Shown: positions 1 to 10,665 of the stretch, piece after piece
How the letters are laid out: each line of letters starts with the position of its first letter
How positions within the stretch are numbered: position 1 is the stretch's first letter
Assembly (NCBI GenBank): GCA_911728455.2
Contig: OU452223.1
Coordinates: 28,467,321-28,531,320 of the forward strand
From: Marthasterias glacialis
Taxonomy: Eukaryota; Echinodermata; Asteroidea; Forcipulatida; Asteriidae
Direction: 5' to 3'
DNA length: 64,000 nt
The notes under the pieces: model-generated
The model's input: the letters and a program-made list of their open reading frames with translations, nothing else
Database searches by the model: none
Told to the model about the DNA's origin: nothing
Program-made: the position numbers and the translations under genes

Positions 1-916
1 GGCGCACAGGTTGTTGTTCATTCACATCAACAATCTCTACCCTCACCGGTACTCATCAACTCTTGGGTGATGAGAAGCAATATTGTAGCTAAGTGTCTTG
101 CCCAAGAACATATTGTGTCAAGACTAGGGTTGGAATCCGCGCTCTGTTTGATGTTCTAGATTGCTCCAACATGACTAGGTACCAGTATATCAGATTGATA
201 CTTACTCCCCTATTTTGTGCAGTTTTCCACCCATTCCACTGTACAACGTTAAACAACCACGCCATAGAGATGCATACCTGTGTATATAAAACATAATTTA
301 TGAAAGAAATCTGATCAAAATTTTAGGCCGAGTGTGCCCAGAAGTTTTAGTACTGAAAAAAAGGTTAAAAAACAAGAAGGGTAAAAATTAGAATTTAGTA
401 AAAGCAAATTAAAATTTAAAACTTTGCATTGTAAGAGCACAGTAGTTGGAGGGACTTTTGGTTGCACCATTTGATAAAAACAAACTTGCCACATTGTATT
501 TAGTCTGACCAGCAATTAGCCTTTTTGAGGTACCAGCAGTTACTGTAAAAATAGGACGCAAGCCATTTTGAGATGTGGACACAATACCAGGCCACTATTT
601 GGTTGGGGTAAATTTGTCTGTATACACCCAAACCAGTGCACTCCTATAGTGTTCGCCATACCTTAAAAAGGCTAATGGAAAAGTTGGCTCATAAGAAAAG
701 CCCAAACTCAAAAGGCAGGATTTTGCAATCTTGGTCAGAGAATTGAATGTATTGCAGCTAGTTTTAAATGTAAGAATAATTTGTATTTTTAAAAGGCATC
801 AAATGTTTTCAAAATAACAGAACAAAATAAAAAATTGTCAAAATGCTATTAATATAATTTTCTTTTCGGTCTTGTCCAGATTGGATGTCTGTCTTGGGTT
901 GTATGTGTTCTTTTAC
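1..916. other. Intronic sequence of the NABP gene, no exon seen
   Basis: AT-rich sequence downstream of NABP exon 2 on the minus strand. I looked for the expected next exon (the GGDLQKIGE region of the family) and did not find it. It is probably intron continuing to the left of the window. Confidence 0.5.
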
Positions 917-1055
917 CCTTTTGTTAATTTGAGCATGTCTCCAGGTTGAATAATTCTGCCGAGTTCGTCCCACACTGACATGTTAATGCAGGCACTTTTA
1001 TCTGCCACTTTACAAGAACGAACCTCATGCCCATCTTTCGTTTTGGAAGAAGCAC
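917..1055 (-). CDS. NABP2: NABP exon 2 (coding)
   Basis: 139 bp, phase 1 to phase 0+2. It carries most of the first half of the OB fold ([28 protein letters not shown]). The acceptor is CTGTAG|GT and the donor AAAGG|GTAAAAG. Confidence 0.9.
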
Positions 1056-1793
1056 CTACAGATTCAGGATCAACAAAAAGAAAAAGTAACTTGTAACCTG
1101 GTACAAAATAGGGCATAAAACATTACTCAAGTATTGTTAACCATTGGTGGAAGGTTCAGATCCCCCTAACAATTCAACAAAATAAATAAATACTTCTATT
1201 GGTTGATTAACCTTTAAAGGAATCCCCTAAAAACTATAAAATTTGAAACCTTTGCCCAAATTTGTCATTCTTTGCTGCTTTAAGCAACTACAAAACTTAC
1301 AACAGGTTATTGCAAAAGCTGCTTCTAAATCTAACTTCAATTTATATTATCAGCCTTTGTGCCTTGCTCCTTACACTAGGACCTTACAGTGAAATCATGG
1401 AGGGATATTTTGTCCAATCTACTTTCAGAAGTTACACACAAACATAGCAATCAATTAAAATATAAAAAAATAAAGACTTGTACAAAAACAACAACAAATT
1501 AAAAAGCAAATTATTCAAATGCACATTTCTATATAATTGTTCATTATATTACTCATTTTCCCCCCAAGGTCCGAGCATATTACTATTACCTAGTATATAA
1601 CTAAAGATACAGGGCTGACCTCAACTAAGTTTTCACACACACAGAGAAAACACTCTTTATGGAACATTAACTAGAACTACATGCCGTCAACTAAAGATAC
1701 TGTACCTAATTCAAGGACGATAAAGGCCATATTCAGGTTTTTCATTCCTGGCCGCAGTTCTTTGATAGTTGTGATTTTAGGTTCATTCGCCAT
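917..1793 (-). CDS. NABP2: SOSS complex subunit B (NABP family ssDNA-binding protein), partial gene, exons 1-2
   Basis: This is the 5' part of a gene for the OB-fold single-strand DNA-binding subunit of the SOSS complex, known in animals for DNA double-strand break signalling and for snRNA processing with Integrator. Exons are 1706-1793 (from ATG at 1793) and 917-1055. They join in phase (GG T) and give 75 complete codons. Exon 1 contains [20 protein letters not shown], like the start of human NABP1/2. Exon 2 contains [25 protein letters not shown] and [12 protein letters not shown], the OB-fold core of the family. Splice ends are a GT donor after 1706, an AG acceptor before 1055 and a GT donor after 917. 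The next exon (family motif beginning YASV) is not found between 1 and 916, so the gene leaves the window on the left. Vertebrates have two paralogues and invertebrates usually one, so the symbol means the family. Confidence 0.9.
1706..1793 (-). CDS. NABP2: NABP exon 1 (coding)
   Basis: Residues 1-29 plus one base of codon 30. ATG is at 1793 with G at -3 and G at +4. The donor reads TTAG|GTACAG. The intron to exon 2 is 650 bp. Confidence 0.88.
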
Positions 1794-2642
1794 CCCCTTC
1801 ACCTTCTTTAAAGTCTTACGAAACACACCTGACCACAATTCGAAACCTGGAACAGTTATTTGGGGTTAAAAATGGCAGCGAAAGTTGTGTCTGGTCATCA
1901 ATTTTGCGAGCATTGCAATTTGTAGGATACAGTGTGAGTGTTGGACTGTCAGCGAGCAGTCGGTGCTGCTAAGTAAGTGCTAGGACGAGGAACGGAGCAT
2001 GAAGGTTTCTTCCATGACCAAGGATGGCCGAAGACAGAAATTGAAGCTCAAAAGTTGATGCTGGTCATCTGCCTCCATGTCCCATCGACATTCTTAACAT
2101 GTACCTTTTCCCTTAGTGTTTACTGGAAATATAACTACAGAGTAACGAGACCGAATTAAGGAAATTAATAACTGAAACGTCGGTTGTGGCTTTTTTTCGC
2201 TATTATGACGAGACTGTGTAGCGCCCTCCTTTGTTGATGTATGGTGACGACGTGACTGCTTTTCACCCAGTATCTCTCATCTACAGAAAACGCAATGCTA
2301 TTTTTACCACAGATCATTAATGACAAACTAATTGATTCCTTCCGTGAAATTTTACAAATATAAGGTTTCCTCTTTTTACTTCTAAGAAAAAGTGTACGCA
2401 CCAAGAAACCTTCTCACAAGAGTTCACTCTACCAGGGGACCGAAGTCAACCGCCTAAACGACCGTTCGAGAGTCCCACGCAGCCTACCCGAATATGCCTA
2501 CAAAATTGGGTTTTGAAACAAACAATTGTACAAGCTAGGTTTGGGTTAAATAAATTACTTTTGTTTAAAAAAAAAAAGGTTTTGATGTAGTTAACATAGC
2601 AGCCTTTGTTAATCCGATTAAACCCTTAAGCACATAAAGTGC

Positions 2643-2709
2643 TAGTTGCGATAATCGTAACCCTCCATCCTCCCGACGGTCGGATGGAGGGTTCCGATTA
2701 TCGCAACTA
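2643..2709. repeat. Long near-perfect inverted repeat (hairpin)
   Basis: Two 28-bp arms with one mismatch are separated by an 11-bp loop (2671-2681). The left arm begins TAGTTGCGATAATCG and the right arm ends CGATTATCGCAACTA. As RNA it would form a stable hairpin. It may be a small fold-back element. Confidence 0.85.
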
Positions 2710-3457
2710 ATAAAATGCATGGAAGAAAGAAAAAAGAAAGGGAAATAATCAACCAATAGGCCTAAGCGGTTATTAGATCTACAGACTAGAGAGTAGCGCC
2801 GTTACCGTACCGGGGGGATGGGGGGGGGGGGGGGGTATTGCTGTTACTGTTCTACTTTTTGTTTATTATGAAAGTTGTTTTTCACGTTCTTTATAAAATG
2901 TGCATTAAACTTTCTTTCAGCTATGATCCCGTTTTTTTTATTTTTATTAAACACAATAACAAGTTTGGTTTAAATTCATAAACTTGTTATTTATGTATGT
3001 TTTGAGTTATGTCATGCTTCATCTGCACTCATGCATTTTAATTTGCACTTTTCAGCAATTTAAAATAATCTTGAGACAGTATCCATGGTATCTTGTAAAA
3101 AAACAAGACAAGGTCATTCACGTATTCCCCCCCCCCACCTGTGTCACCGCTCAGCTGTCTGGTCTACGCCCGCGACTGTCCGTCCCGTTTTTGCCAAAAC
3201 CAAGCGCGCACAGTCTTCTCAGGTGCGCGCGTTTTCATCACATTTCGCGCGATGTAGTGAAATCTCAATGTTTTAGAGAAACACAACGATTCTATGAGTG
3301 ACATAATCTGAGACGTTACAACAGGTAAGACTTGTTCCTTAAGGGGTGTTCGTATTCTTGATTTTCCCGGATTTACCTGGATCCGCTATACTGTACCAGT
3401 TGTCACTGACATGGCATTCAGGTGGGGTGACGGAATAGAGGATCCGGTTTAACATAA

Positions 3458-3700
3458 GTTCCAGCATTCGGATTGGTTGAAACACGTCGACACAGCTCTA
3501 AAGATTCTTCTTGAGTTCCTTACATCATTCAATGAAGTTTCATTCGCAATGTTCTTTTCTTTACTTTTGTTTTGTTCCAGCACTTGGATTGGCTGAAACG
3601 GCTCCTTTAAACTTCTTCTTGTATCATTCCTTACATCAACAATGAAGTTGCATTTGTATTTGCTTTGTTTTTTCTTTACTTTCGTTTTGTTTTGTTTTGG
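3458..3700. repeat. Diverged tandem duplication, about 116-bp unit
   Basis: Unit 1 (3458-3573) and unit 2 (3574-about 3700) share in order GTTCCAGCA, GGATTGG, TGAAAC, CTTCTTCTTG, CTTACATCA, AATGAAGTT, a CATT/CATTTG stretch and TTTCTTTACTTT. It lies about 0.5 kb upstream of the membrane-protein gene. Confidence 0.7.
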
Positions 3701-4137
3701 TACGTAAATATTCGACTTTAGTATGCTGATTTGGTTACACCCATACGCATTATGAATTTAACTGTATGAATGTGATTATGGATTCATAAAAGCCTTGCTT
3801 GGGTTTACGATATTCTGAAGAAGAAAACGTCATCCAGTGGCTAGTGAACTTTTGAGTGAAAATTTCACTGAGTTTCATCTCCTTTTCAAGGATTGTAAAG
3901 GGTTTTATGAAAATCACTACAGTGTGAAACAATACCTTTCCGAGCTCCTGCGCTGTATCCGTAGAGCCATAGGCCTGTAGTATTATTCAACACTTGGCGT
4001 ATGACAAAATAATAATACGTGGTCTGTTTTTGTTAAAGTTTATAAAACCATTTTTTTTTTTTTTAAAGTTCACTTGTTGTAGGCCTACGTGTTACTTCAT
4101 ATGAACGTTGTATTTTCGGCATTCAACAGTTTTAATA

Positions 4138-4382
4138 ATGTCTCCTGCATTGGAAGACTACGAAGAAACCGACCAAAGCGTGACGGACGGGTTTGGAGTG
4201 GTACCGCTGCAAAACATCACGATTGATGGTTCTAGTCACGGTGCTTCTGGATTCCACAGACATTCCTATCGGCACACGCGAACTGCAGCAGACGATGTGG
4301 TTGTTCTCTTCGTCATCATCGCTGCAGTAATTGGTGTAGCGTCTGGGATTTCATTGATGTTTGGATTGTGGCAATCGAGAAG
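4138..4382 (+). CDS. Membrane-protein gene exon 1
   Basis: Encodes residues 1-81 and two bases of R82, including the transmembrane segment. The donor is AGAAG|GTAGAA, the weakest of the set. Confidence 0.6.
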
Positions 4383-6963
4383 GTAGAAGCATCCATTGTG
4401 TGTGTGTTTGTTTGTTTGTTTGTAAGTTTGTTTGTTGGGTTGTTGTTTTTTTTCGGGGAGGGGGCGGGGCCGGGCAATGATGCATAAAGATAGGGAAGGG
4501 TGTGACATGTGACGTATAAATTGAAAGTGTAATTTTTAGCAGCAACTCATGGCGCTAAAATCCTCAACAATAAATTTAACTTTAATATTTGACTCTAACC
4601 ATAACATCGTCTTCTAGTTATTACTTTAAATGCACAAAATTGTTAATGGCCTCACGTTTCGACCATTAGCAGTCTTTCTCTTTGAGAATGACTCTGCGAG
4701 GGTCGAAACGTGAGGACATTACTTAACAATTTTTTTTTGCATTTATACAACAGGTCGTTTTGGTTGATAAACAGTTTGCAACAGCTGAGTTTATTTTTAA
4801 GTTATATTTTAGTACAATATTCAAAGAATATATTATTGTGTTATATCCTAACAACACGACTTCCATAGAGCGCGTCACAACCACATGGGTTTCAAGACAT
4901 TATTGAGGCATTCATACAATGACTGTTTACGGAACCTTGTTGATCACGTCATCCATTACTTTGACTTTTACATTTTATGGCCTGAACTCTTTCAGACAGC
5001 ACAGACGTCTTGCAAAGGTCGTCAAAATGAACTCAAATGATTTCCTTCTCTACGCCAGAGTAGCTCAGAATAAACAAAGGTACGGAAAAGTTTTCCTCGT
5101 GTTTCTCTCAGACCCCATACTGGCAACCCTATTACCCAATGTCAGATGCCGTTTAATTAAGACCACTGTTGTGTGGTAGCCTATTTAAGGTACAATGATT
5201 CACCCTAACGGCAAGTTGTAAGACCAACTTACAAGTTTTTAAACAACGTCACCTCTTTCTATTGTTTCTGCGATGTGGGAAAGGAACTTGAATCGGTACA
5301 GAGTTTGAAGTTTGCTGTATGTATGATACAAGTTCACATACGTTCTTCCAGTCCTTCTTTGTATGTTACGTCCCAAACGTAATGTTAACAACTTGATTTG
5401 TTTGTCTTATGTCACTAGTTCCACGCCTTGCAAAACCAGCATTCCTTGTCAGATGCCTGGAATTGGAGTAAACGGCGCGACGTCATATATCGCACCCGGG
5501 TAAAAAGTTTTGTTCTTTTTATAAATTATGCCCTGGGCAACCCGAACCAAATGAACTCTAAAAACTTAAGCTTTGGGATTTGACTCTTATATTCGTCTAT
5601 AAATATACCAAATAAAAAATATAATTTCCCATGAATATAATTTTCTGGTCTGGAGCTGGTGGAAGAAGCAGCCCCTAATATAAGTCCGAATTTTAGAATA
5701 AAATATTATCACCAAGCAAAACAGATGGCGTTCAGACGTTTGTATGTGTGAATTCGTTTCCTTAAATGCTCGAAAAAAATCCAGGTACGTCAGTATTGTA
5801 CAGCTAACCCACCCAGCAAAAGAACAAAATCCAACACGAAAGCCGTGCAGGAGTATTGAAGAAAAAATAAGTACCGATGGAGCAAAGTTTATGAGCCGTC
5901 AACCTGACGGAAACCTCCCCAAGTCAACCTCAAGCGCACCGGCGATACTGAGCGGTCTATGGCAACAGCGCCATCTATTGACAGGACGAGAGGATACCCT
6001 CGTGGACTCCTTCACCAACCTGAAAAAGCCCGCTTGGCAGCAGAGGGTTCGTGCCTCCCTTTCAGACACGTCACATATGATCGACAGGCCCAGTGTCCAA
6101 TCAGTTGAGAGTGTTTGTCAGGAGTGTGGCTCAGGGTCGTCTTCATTGGCAGGAGGAAAGTTTCCGAGGAATATTTCTTGTCGCTTGTGCCGACAGAGGG
6201 CGGGGATTCGAGACATCAGTATTTCAGCCAGGACGAAAAACTACAGGTACCGGCAGTTAAAATTTATCGAGGATGAAACCGCGAGTTCTATAAATGCGTA
6301 GCAATTATCAAGCAATCTCTTTTGACTCAACACATGCTCTTAATTCTTGATTCATGAAAATGTTCCTTGGTACACAGCGTTGGTGGACAACAGGACGCAT
6401 CGCCTGTCAAGACCCCAGCAGTAGTGTCATCAATCACCACACCCTCCCACCACTCACCAGGAAGACCTAAGTTGTCTACATTCCCAGAGAGGAGAAGAAA
6501 GTCCTGCACGGCAGAGATACGAGCTCAACTAGACCCATTCAGGACCATGGTCAGTCTTACAAGCTCCAGGTACTGTTTATTACGTCACCTCAAGTTATTA
6601 TCTTTTCTCATCTCAGAGTCGAAGAAGGTCTTGACACAAATATCTTTCGAACAATGTTTTAATTCTAATAAGTTTTTCTTAAAGAGTTTGAAGAGACTAG
6701 ATTTAGTTTCCAGTAACCAGGCTATTGTGTAAGGGTACCAAGACCCAACCGAATAGCATTTTGCATTTCTCACCCAAGCTAGTTTTTGTCTTCCGGCCAC
6801 CAGCTTTGGGTGGTCAGTGCTTTTCTAGTCCTGCTGATCGTGAAACATTTATATCGCGTTATCATCGAATTTCAACGCTATTGCTTGACTGCTCTGATGC
6901 CCTAAAAACGTGCTTTAAAACTTTCTTTATTCCAGTGAAGATTCAACAAGCGACAGTGACTGA
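4138..6963 (+). CDS. Unrecognised five-exon gene: single-pass membrane protein with CxxC-x17-CxxC motif, 336 aa
   Basis: No known family was recognised. Five exons (4138-4382, 4996-5079, 5785-6246, 6378-6569, 6936-6963) assemble into one open frame of 336 codons plus TGA. Every intron has GT/AG ends and falls after the second codon base. The three internal exons are 84, 462 and 192 bp, all multiples of three. The start is the first in-frame ATG, with A at -3. The protein has no signal peptide. Residues 1-53 are acidic then His/Arg-rich with one NIT sequon (26-28). Residues 54-78 are a strong hydrophobic segment (VVVLFVIIAAVIGVASG) followed by WQSRRQHRR, which suggests an N-out/C-in type III topology. 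The tail is basic and Ser-rich, has Cys pairs C221/C224 and C242/C245 that could bind zinc, and ends SEDSTSDSD. Existence rests on reading-frame and splice consistency; homology is not shown. A short 5' untranslated exon is possible (AG at 4129). Confidence 0.62.
4628..4744. repeat. Fold-back element in intron 1 of the membrane-protein gene
   Basis: Imperfect inverted repeats of about 37-44 bp. The left arm is 4628-4664 (ends CCTCACGTTTCGACC); the right arm is 4701-4744 (begins GGTCGAAACGTGAGG). A spacer of about 36 bp holds AGTCTTTCTCTTTGAGAATGACT. Confidence 0.8.
4996..5079 (+). CDS. Membrane-protein gene exon 2
   Basis: 84 bp, residues 82-109, QHRRLAKVVKMNSNDFLLYA. It is preceded by a pyrimidine-rich ACTCTTTCAG acceptor and followed by AAAG|GTACGG. 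Confidence 0.62.
5785..6246 (+). CDS. Membrane-protein gene exon 3
   Basis: 462 bp, residues 110-263. It carries the CQEC and CRLC pairs. The acceptor (AAAATCCAG) has a poor pyrimidine tract; the donor is CTACAG|GTACCG. This is the longest open exon in the left arm of the window. Confidence 0.65.
6378..6569 (+). CDS. Membrane-protein gene exon 4
   Basis: 192 bp, residues 264-327, Ser/Thr/Pro-rich (PVKTPAVVSSITTPSHHSPG) then basic (PERRRKSC). The acceptor is GGTACACAG and the donor CTCCAG|GTACTG. Confidence 0.6.
6936..6963 (+). CDS. Membrane-protein gene exon 5 (last coding)
   Basis: 28 bp after a strong CTTTCTTTATTCCAG acceptor. It completes S328 and encodes EDSTSDSD then TGA. The short acidic tail is in frame with all the other exons. 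A possible AATAAA lies at 7479-7484. Confidence 0.5.
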
Positions 6964-9900
6964 CATGAACATGCAACAGCCGTTTACCTGATTCAGCTAG
7001 CCACCCATTACGTTCAAATAATGTCTCCCTAAAGATAATGGCAAAATGAGCGGTTAGTTTACAAGCCATCACAATAATGTCTCAAAATTAATTTCGAAAA
7101 TTATTCAGGGGAAATAATTTTGACACATGCTTGCATTTTATACGTCACAAAGAAGCTTCCTTCTGACACTGTAATCGAACACACATCATAGTCAACAGAT
7201 TTTATTGTTAAATTTTATTTCATTTTTATATAGCTCTAGAAGTCTTCCCCGAAAAATTGCATTCAATTATGATTACTGAACCTAAATCCAGGAACAATTT
7301 TGTATAAAAACTCATACAGCCTTGTACATACTTATACTTCATACTGGATTTACTCAACCATAAATATCAATGATCATTCATATTAACTTGTTTATCTATT
7401 AATAGATGGATACATTCCGATCATGTAAATTTTGATTCGGATTTTATATTACTACATTTTCCAATTGCTGAAAATAATAATAAAAAATGCCAAAGATGGT
7501 AAGAATCGCCAATGGGTTTCAAAATGACTATTGTAAAGACTTGGGAGCTGGCAAACTGGACCTAGTTTCACATTCCGAAACAAATGTGAAGAAAAGGACA
7601 TTCTAATCTGGAAGAAATCTTCACAAGACTTGGTTTGATGTTCTTCTTTGACTCGCTTGTATCTGGCAAATCTGCGACAGCCCCAAACCTAATTGCAAAG
7701 AGATTGGCAGAAAGTATCATTTAACAAAGTCATGTGATTTAAACACAATGAGCAGTGGACCAGCTAAAACAATGGGTTTTACAGCTTTTTTGGCTGGTAA
7801 CCTTGCTAAAGCTTCATGTTCCATTTTACCAAACTTTGCTCCCAAGCAGCTCTGCAAATTTGGCCCACTGCAGAATGTAATGTAAATGAAGCAATTCATG
7901 TAGTTGACAGTTCAAGTTTTGAAGCCACCAGGCAGCCATCTGTGTACTCCCTTTAACTAACTAACCTCTCTTCTCTAACCTCCTCCCCAGTGTTTTATAG
8001 CACGCTATTAAGGCCAATTTGACCAGAGTACTTTCTGGGATCTAAAGACACACATCAATTCACTTTAAAAACCAAGGAAGCCCTGGTACAAAGGGATACC
8101 AATGCTTTAATATTATAGGGAGGAAACTTTTCATCTGATTTCAAACTTTGTATGTCCGCCTGGTGAAAACAAACAGTAAGTTTTATTTTCTTCAGAGATA
8201 TAGAAATCATGTTTTTTGATCTACTGCTTTAACCCTGAGGATATCTCTGTGGGTGACTTAAGGATGATCATGTTATCATTTCAACATACCGGTACCACCT
8301 AAAACCAGGAATCCTAGTTTCACACCTTTTTTCCATTAATGACTCAACCCTGATGTTAAGTGATTTTTTAAAACAGGTATTGTGATTGGTCCTTTTATCA
8401 CTGGTGCCCTGACTACATGTATATCGAATAGATCTGAGCTGACTAAGAGATCAGTGACACTTGCTTTCTGACCGATAAAGGGAATTTCATCACCAAAAAA
8501 ATGCCCAGGGAGTTAGAGGTAGGGGGAAAAACATTCTTTAAGGTGTTTTCATGACATGTACAATTATGCTGTTTTATCAAGTGGTATAAAAAGGCACTCG
8601 TTTTACCGTGCCACTAGTTCACTCAATGGTTGAGTCTTAACTCAAGAAAACAAACAATGAAATTGACGTTCAACAAGGTTATTTTACCGAGGATGGAACG
8701 GCCTTGGGATTTACAAAATTGTTCGGGTGAAAACTTTTTTTAGCATTAAATTTTTGAAATAAAAAACGAAAAGGTAATGTAACAGCTTCTGCAATCCTTG
8801 TTTGTTTGCATTGCTTCTTAAATTTATGCACTCTTACTCTGTCTAAAGAGTCCTGAATAAAATAGCCGTAAATTGCAGTCCAAAATGATTACCACTCTGC
8901 AAAGGTTATTCTTAAGCAGTAATTTCAACTTTCCTTTATACCTTTTCAAAATAAAGAGCTAACTTTGGTTTGTTAAAATTTTTAATGAAAGATCATGCAT
9001 TTTACTTTGGTCGATTATCTCACGGCTGGAGAGAGTGAAGTGGAAAGCTGCATACTAATTACTCATGACCTTTAGTCATACCTTTAACCTATGACCTAAA
9101 GAGACGAATAAGCTTTTAAATAATACACTAAACTGTATAATGGTAAGGGCTAAGCATAGGAAACATACAGGCCCCTCCCCAAAATGGGACCTCCCCCAAA
9201 GTCATGACTAAACCCCCAGTGATTGTAAACTCTGATTCAGTTGAAAAAAAAAGAGATTTCCAACACCTGATCCTCTTCCATTTAAATTTCTTCAAGCTGG
9301 AAAAAACCTTTCAGCCAATTTCTTAGGAGTAGTTTCTGTGAGACAATATCCGCATAAAATGACATTTCCAAACCTCGTACTACCTAAAAGACCCATGGCA
9401 CATGAACCTCAGTGTATACATGGAAGAGGTCAAGACAACACTGTTTGCAATCGTGTCCTTTGAACTAGTGCAAAGCAGAAATCTTGTAAGACCATTTCTT
9501 TTGTCATCTATGAAGACTTCGTTCGTGGGTTGCAAACAAATGTCAGTATTCACTTGATATTATTACAGAGGCAACACAGCGAGATTTGCTTATGTTCACG
9601 TTTCCTTCACAGACAACAGAAACATTTGTGTTTGCTGTTTCATGAGTTATCCAAGGTTTACTCCTGACCATGTGTGCTTCGTTGGTCTCAGGTTAGCGCA
9701 GAAGCTCTGCTTTACACCTCTTCAGCAGAGAATGTCATCTTCAGAATAGAAAGGATGAAGCACAGTCATGAAATTAGCTCCCATGATGAGCCAGTATGCA
9801 TCCTAGATTTAGGACACTGAATTGCAAAAAATACAATCTAAGAAACAAGTTGAGTAAATAACTCTACCCCATCTGCACATTATCCAATGACAACTCAACT

Positions 9901-10569
9901 TGGATCTGGATATTTCATAACAAAGTGCATTCCCCCACTACAAAAAACAGAAAGTAACCATTTATATAATATTTACTAAAAAGGCATTTGTTCATTTAGA
10001 AAAAGACGCATAATTATATAAATTCATATGTTGCCAACTTTTGAGTTCTTTGTGGAACCATCTGTTATAACGTTAATAGAAGGGTTAGGAGTATATACTA
10101 AGCTACTGATGCTTTAAAGAAAGGCAATGAAATCATTTGCTCAAAATATAAATTTTGGCTCTGGTCGGGTGGTACCATGAAAAGGGGGCAACATTTGCCA
10201 TAAACGTTTGCCCTACCCATCCAAGAAAGTAACCTGTCACATGCCACAGCCCACAGCTATTCCCTGTAAACTCTACATACCAAAAAAATCCCCAAAATTC
10301 ATACGATTCCGAGACACATGATTTCAAAGATTGAAGCAGGCCATCTTGCATAACAACTGAGGCATCCTTGATAATAAAAAAACAAAAAAAAAACCCACAA
10401 AAACCAGTTGTCTGGCGCCTGTAACATGGTGACCTATTCCTCTATAGCAAACTTTGGTTGTGTCTTCAAGTGTCATGACCAAGATGGCCAGCGTAACAGG
10501 AAGACTCAATACCATGATACCACTCAACCACTTGGAACATAACTCTCTCTCTCGTACTCCTGATACCAC
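6964..10569. other. Convergent 3' regions of the membrane-protein gene and ACTR3
   Basis: No conserved exon recognised. The 3' untranslated regions of both genes should end here. Candidate poly(A) signals are AATAAA at 7479-7484 (plus) and its complement at 7201-7206 and 8182-8187 (minus). The ends cannot be fixed from sequence alone. Confidence 0.45.
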
Positions 10570-10665
10570 TTATGACATGACGCCAAAGACAGGGTTGTGT
10601 CGGCAAATGCTGGGGCCATGCTCATCATAGTCTGCCTTTGTGTGACACACTTGGTAGAACTCGGG
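10570..10665 (-). CDS. ACTR3: ACTR3 exon 12 (last coding)
   Basis: 96 bp including TAA at 10572-10570; residues 388-418, [20 protein letters not shown] then [11 protein letters not shown]. Confidence 0.97.
   Translation of the reverse strand, partial: PEFYQVCHTKADYDEHGPSICRHNPVFGVMS

Larger units (their letters stand above)
1794..4137. other. Intergenic region between divergent NABP and the membrane-protein gene
   Basis: The two flanking genes are transcribed away from each other, so promoters of both should lie here. It contains a long hairpin (2643-2709), a run of about 17 G (2819-2835), a tandem duplication (3458-3700) and the T-run at 4051-4064. No conserved coding exon was recognised. 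Confidence 0.5.

Noticed and set aside
1..916. Possible NABP exon 3
   Set aside because: Minus-strand reading shows no match to the expected YASV...LTLYTGRGG segment.
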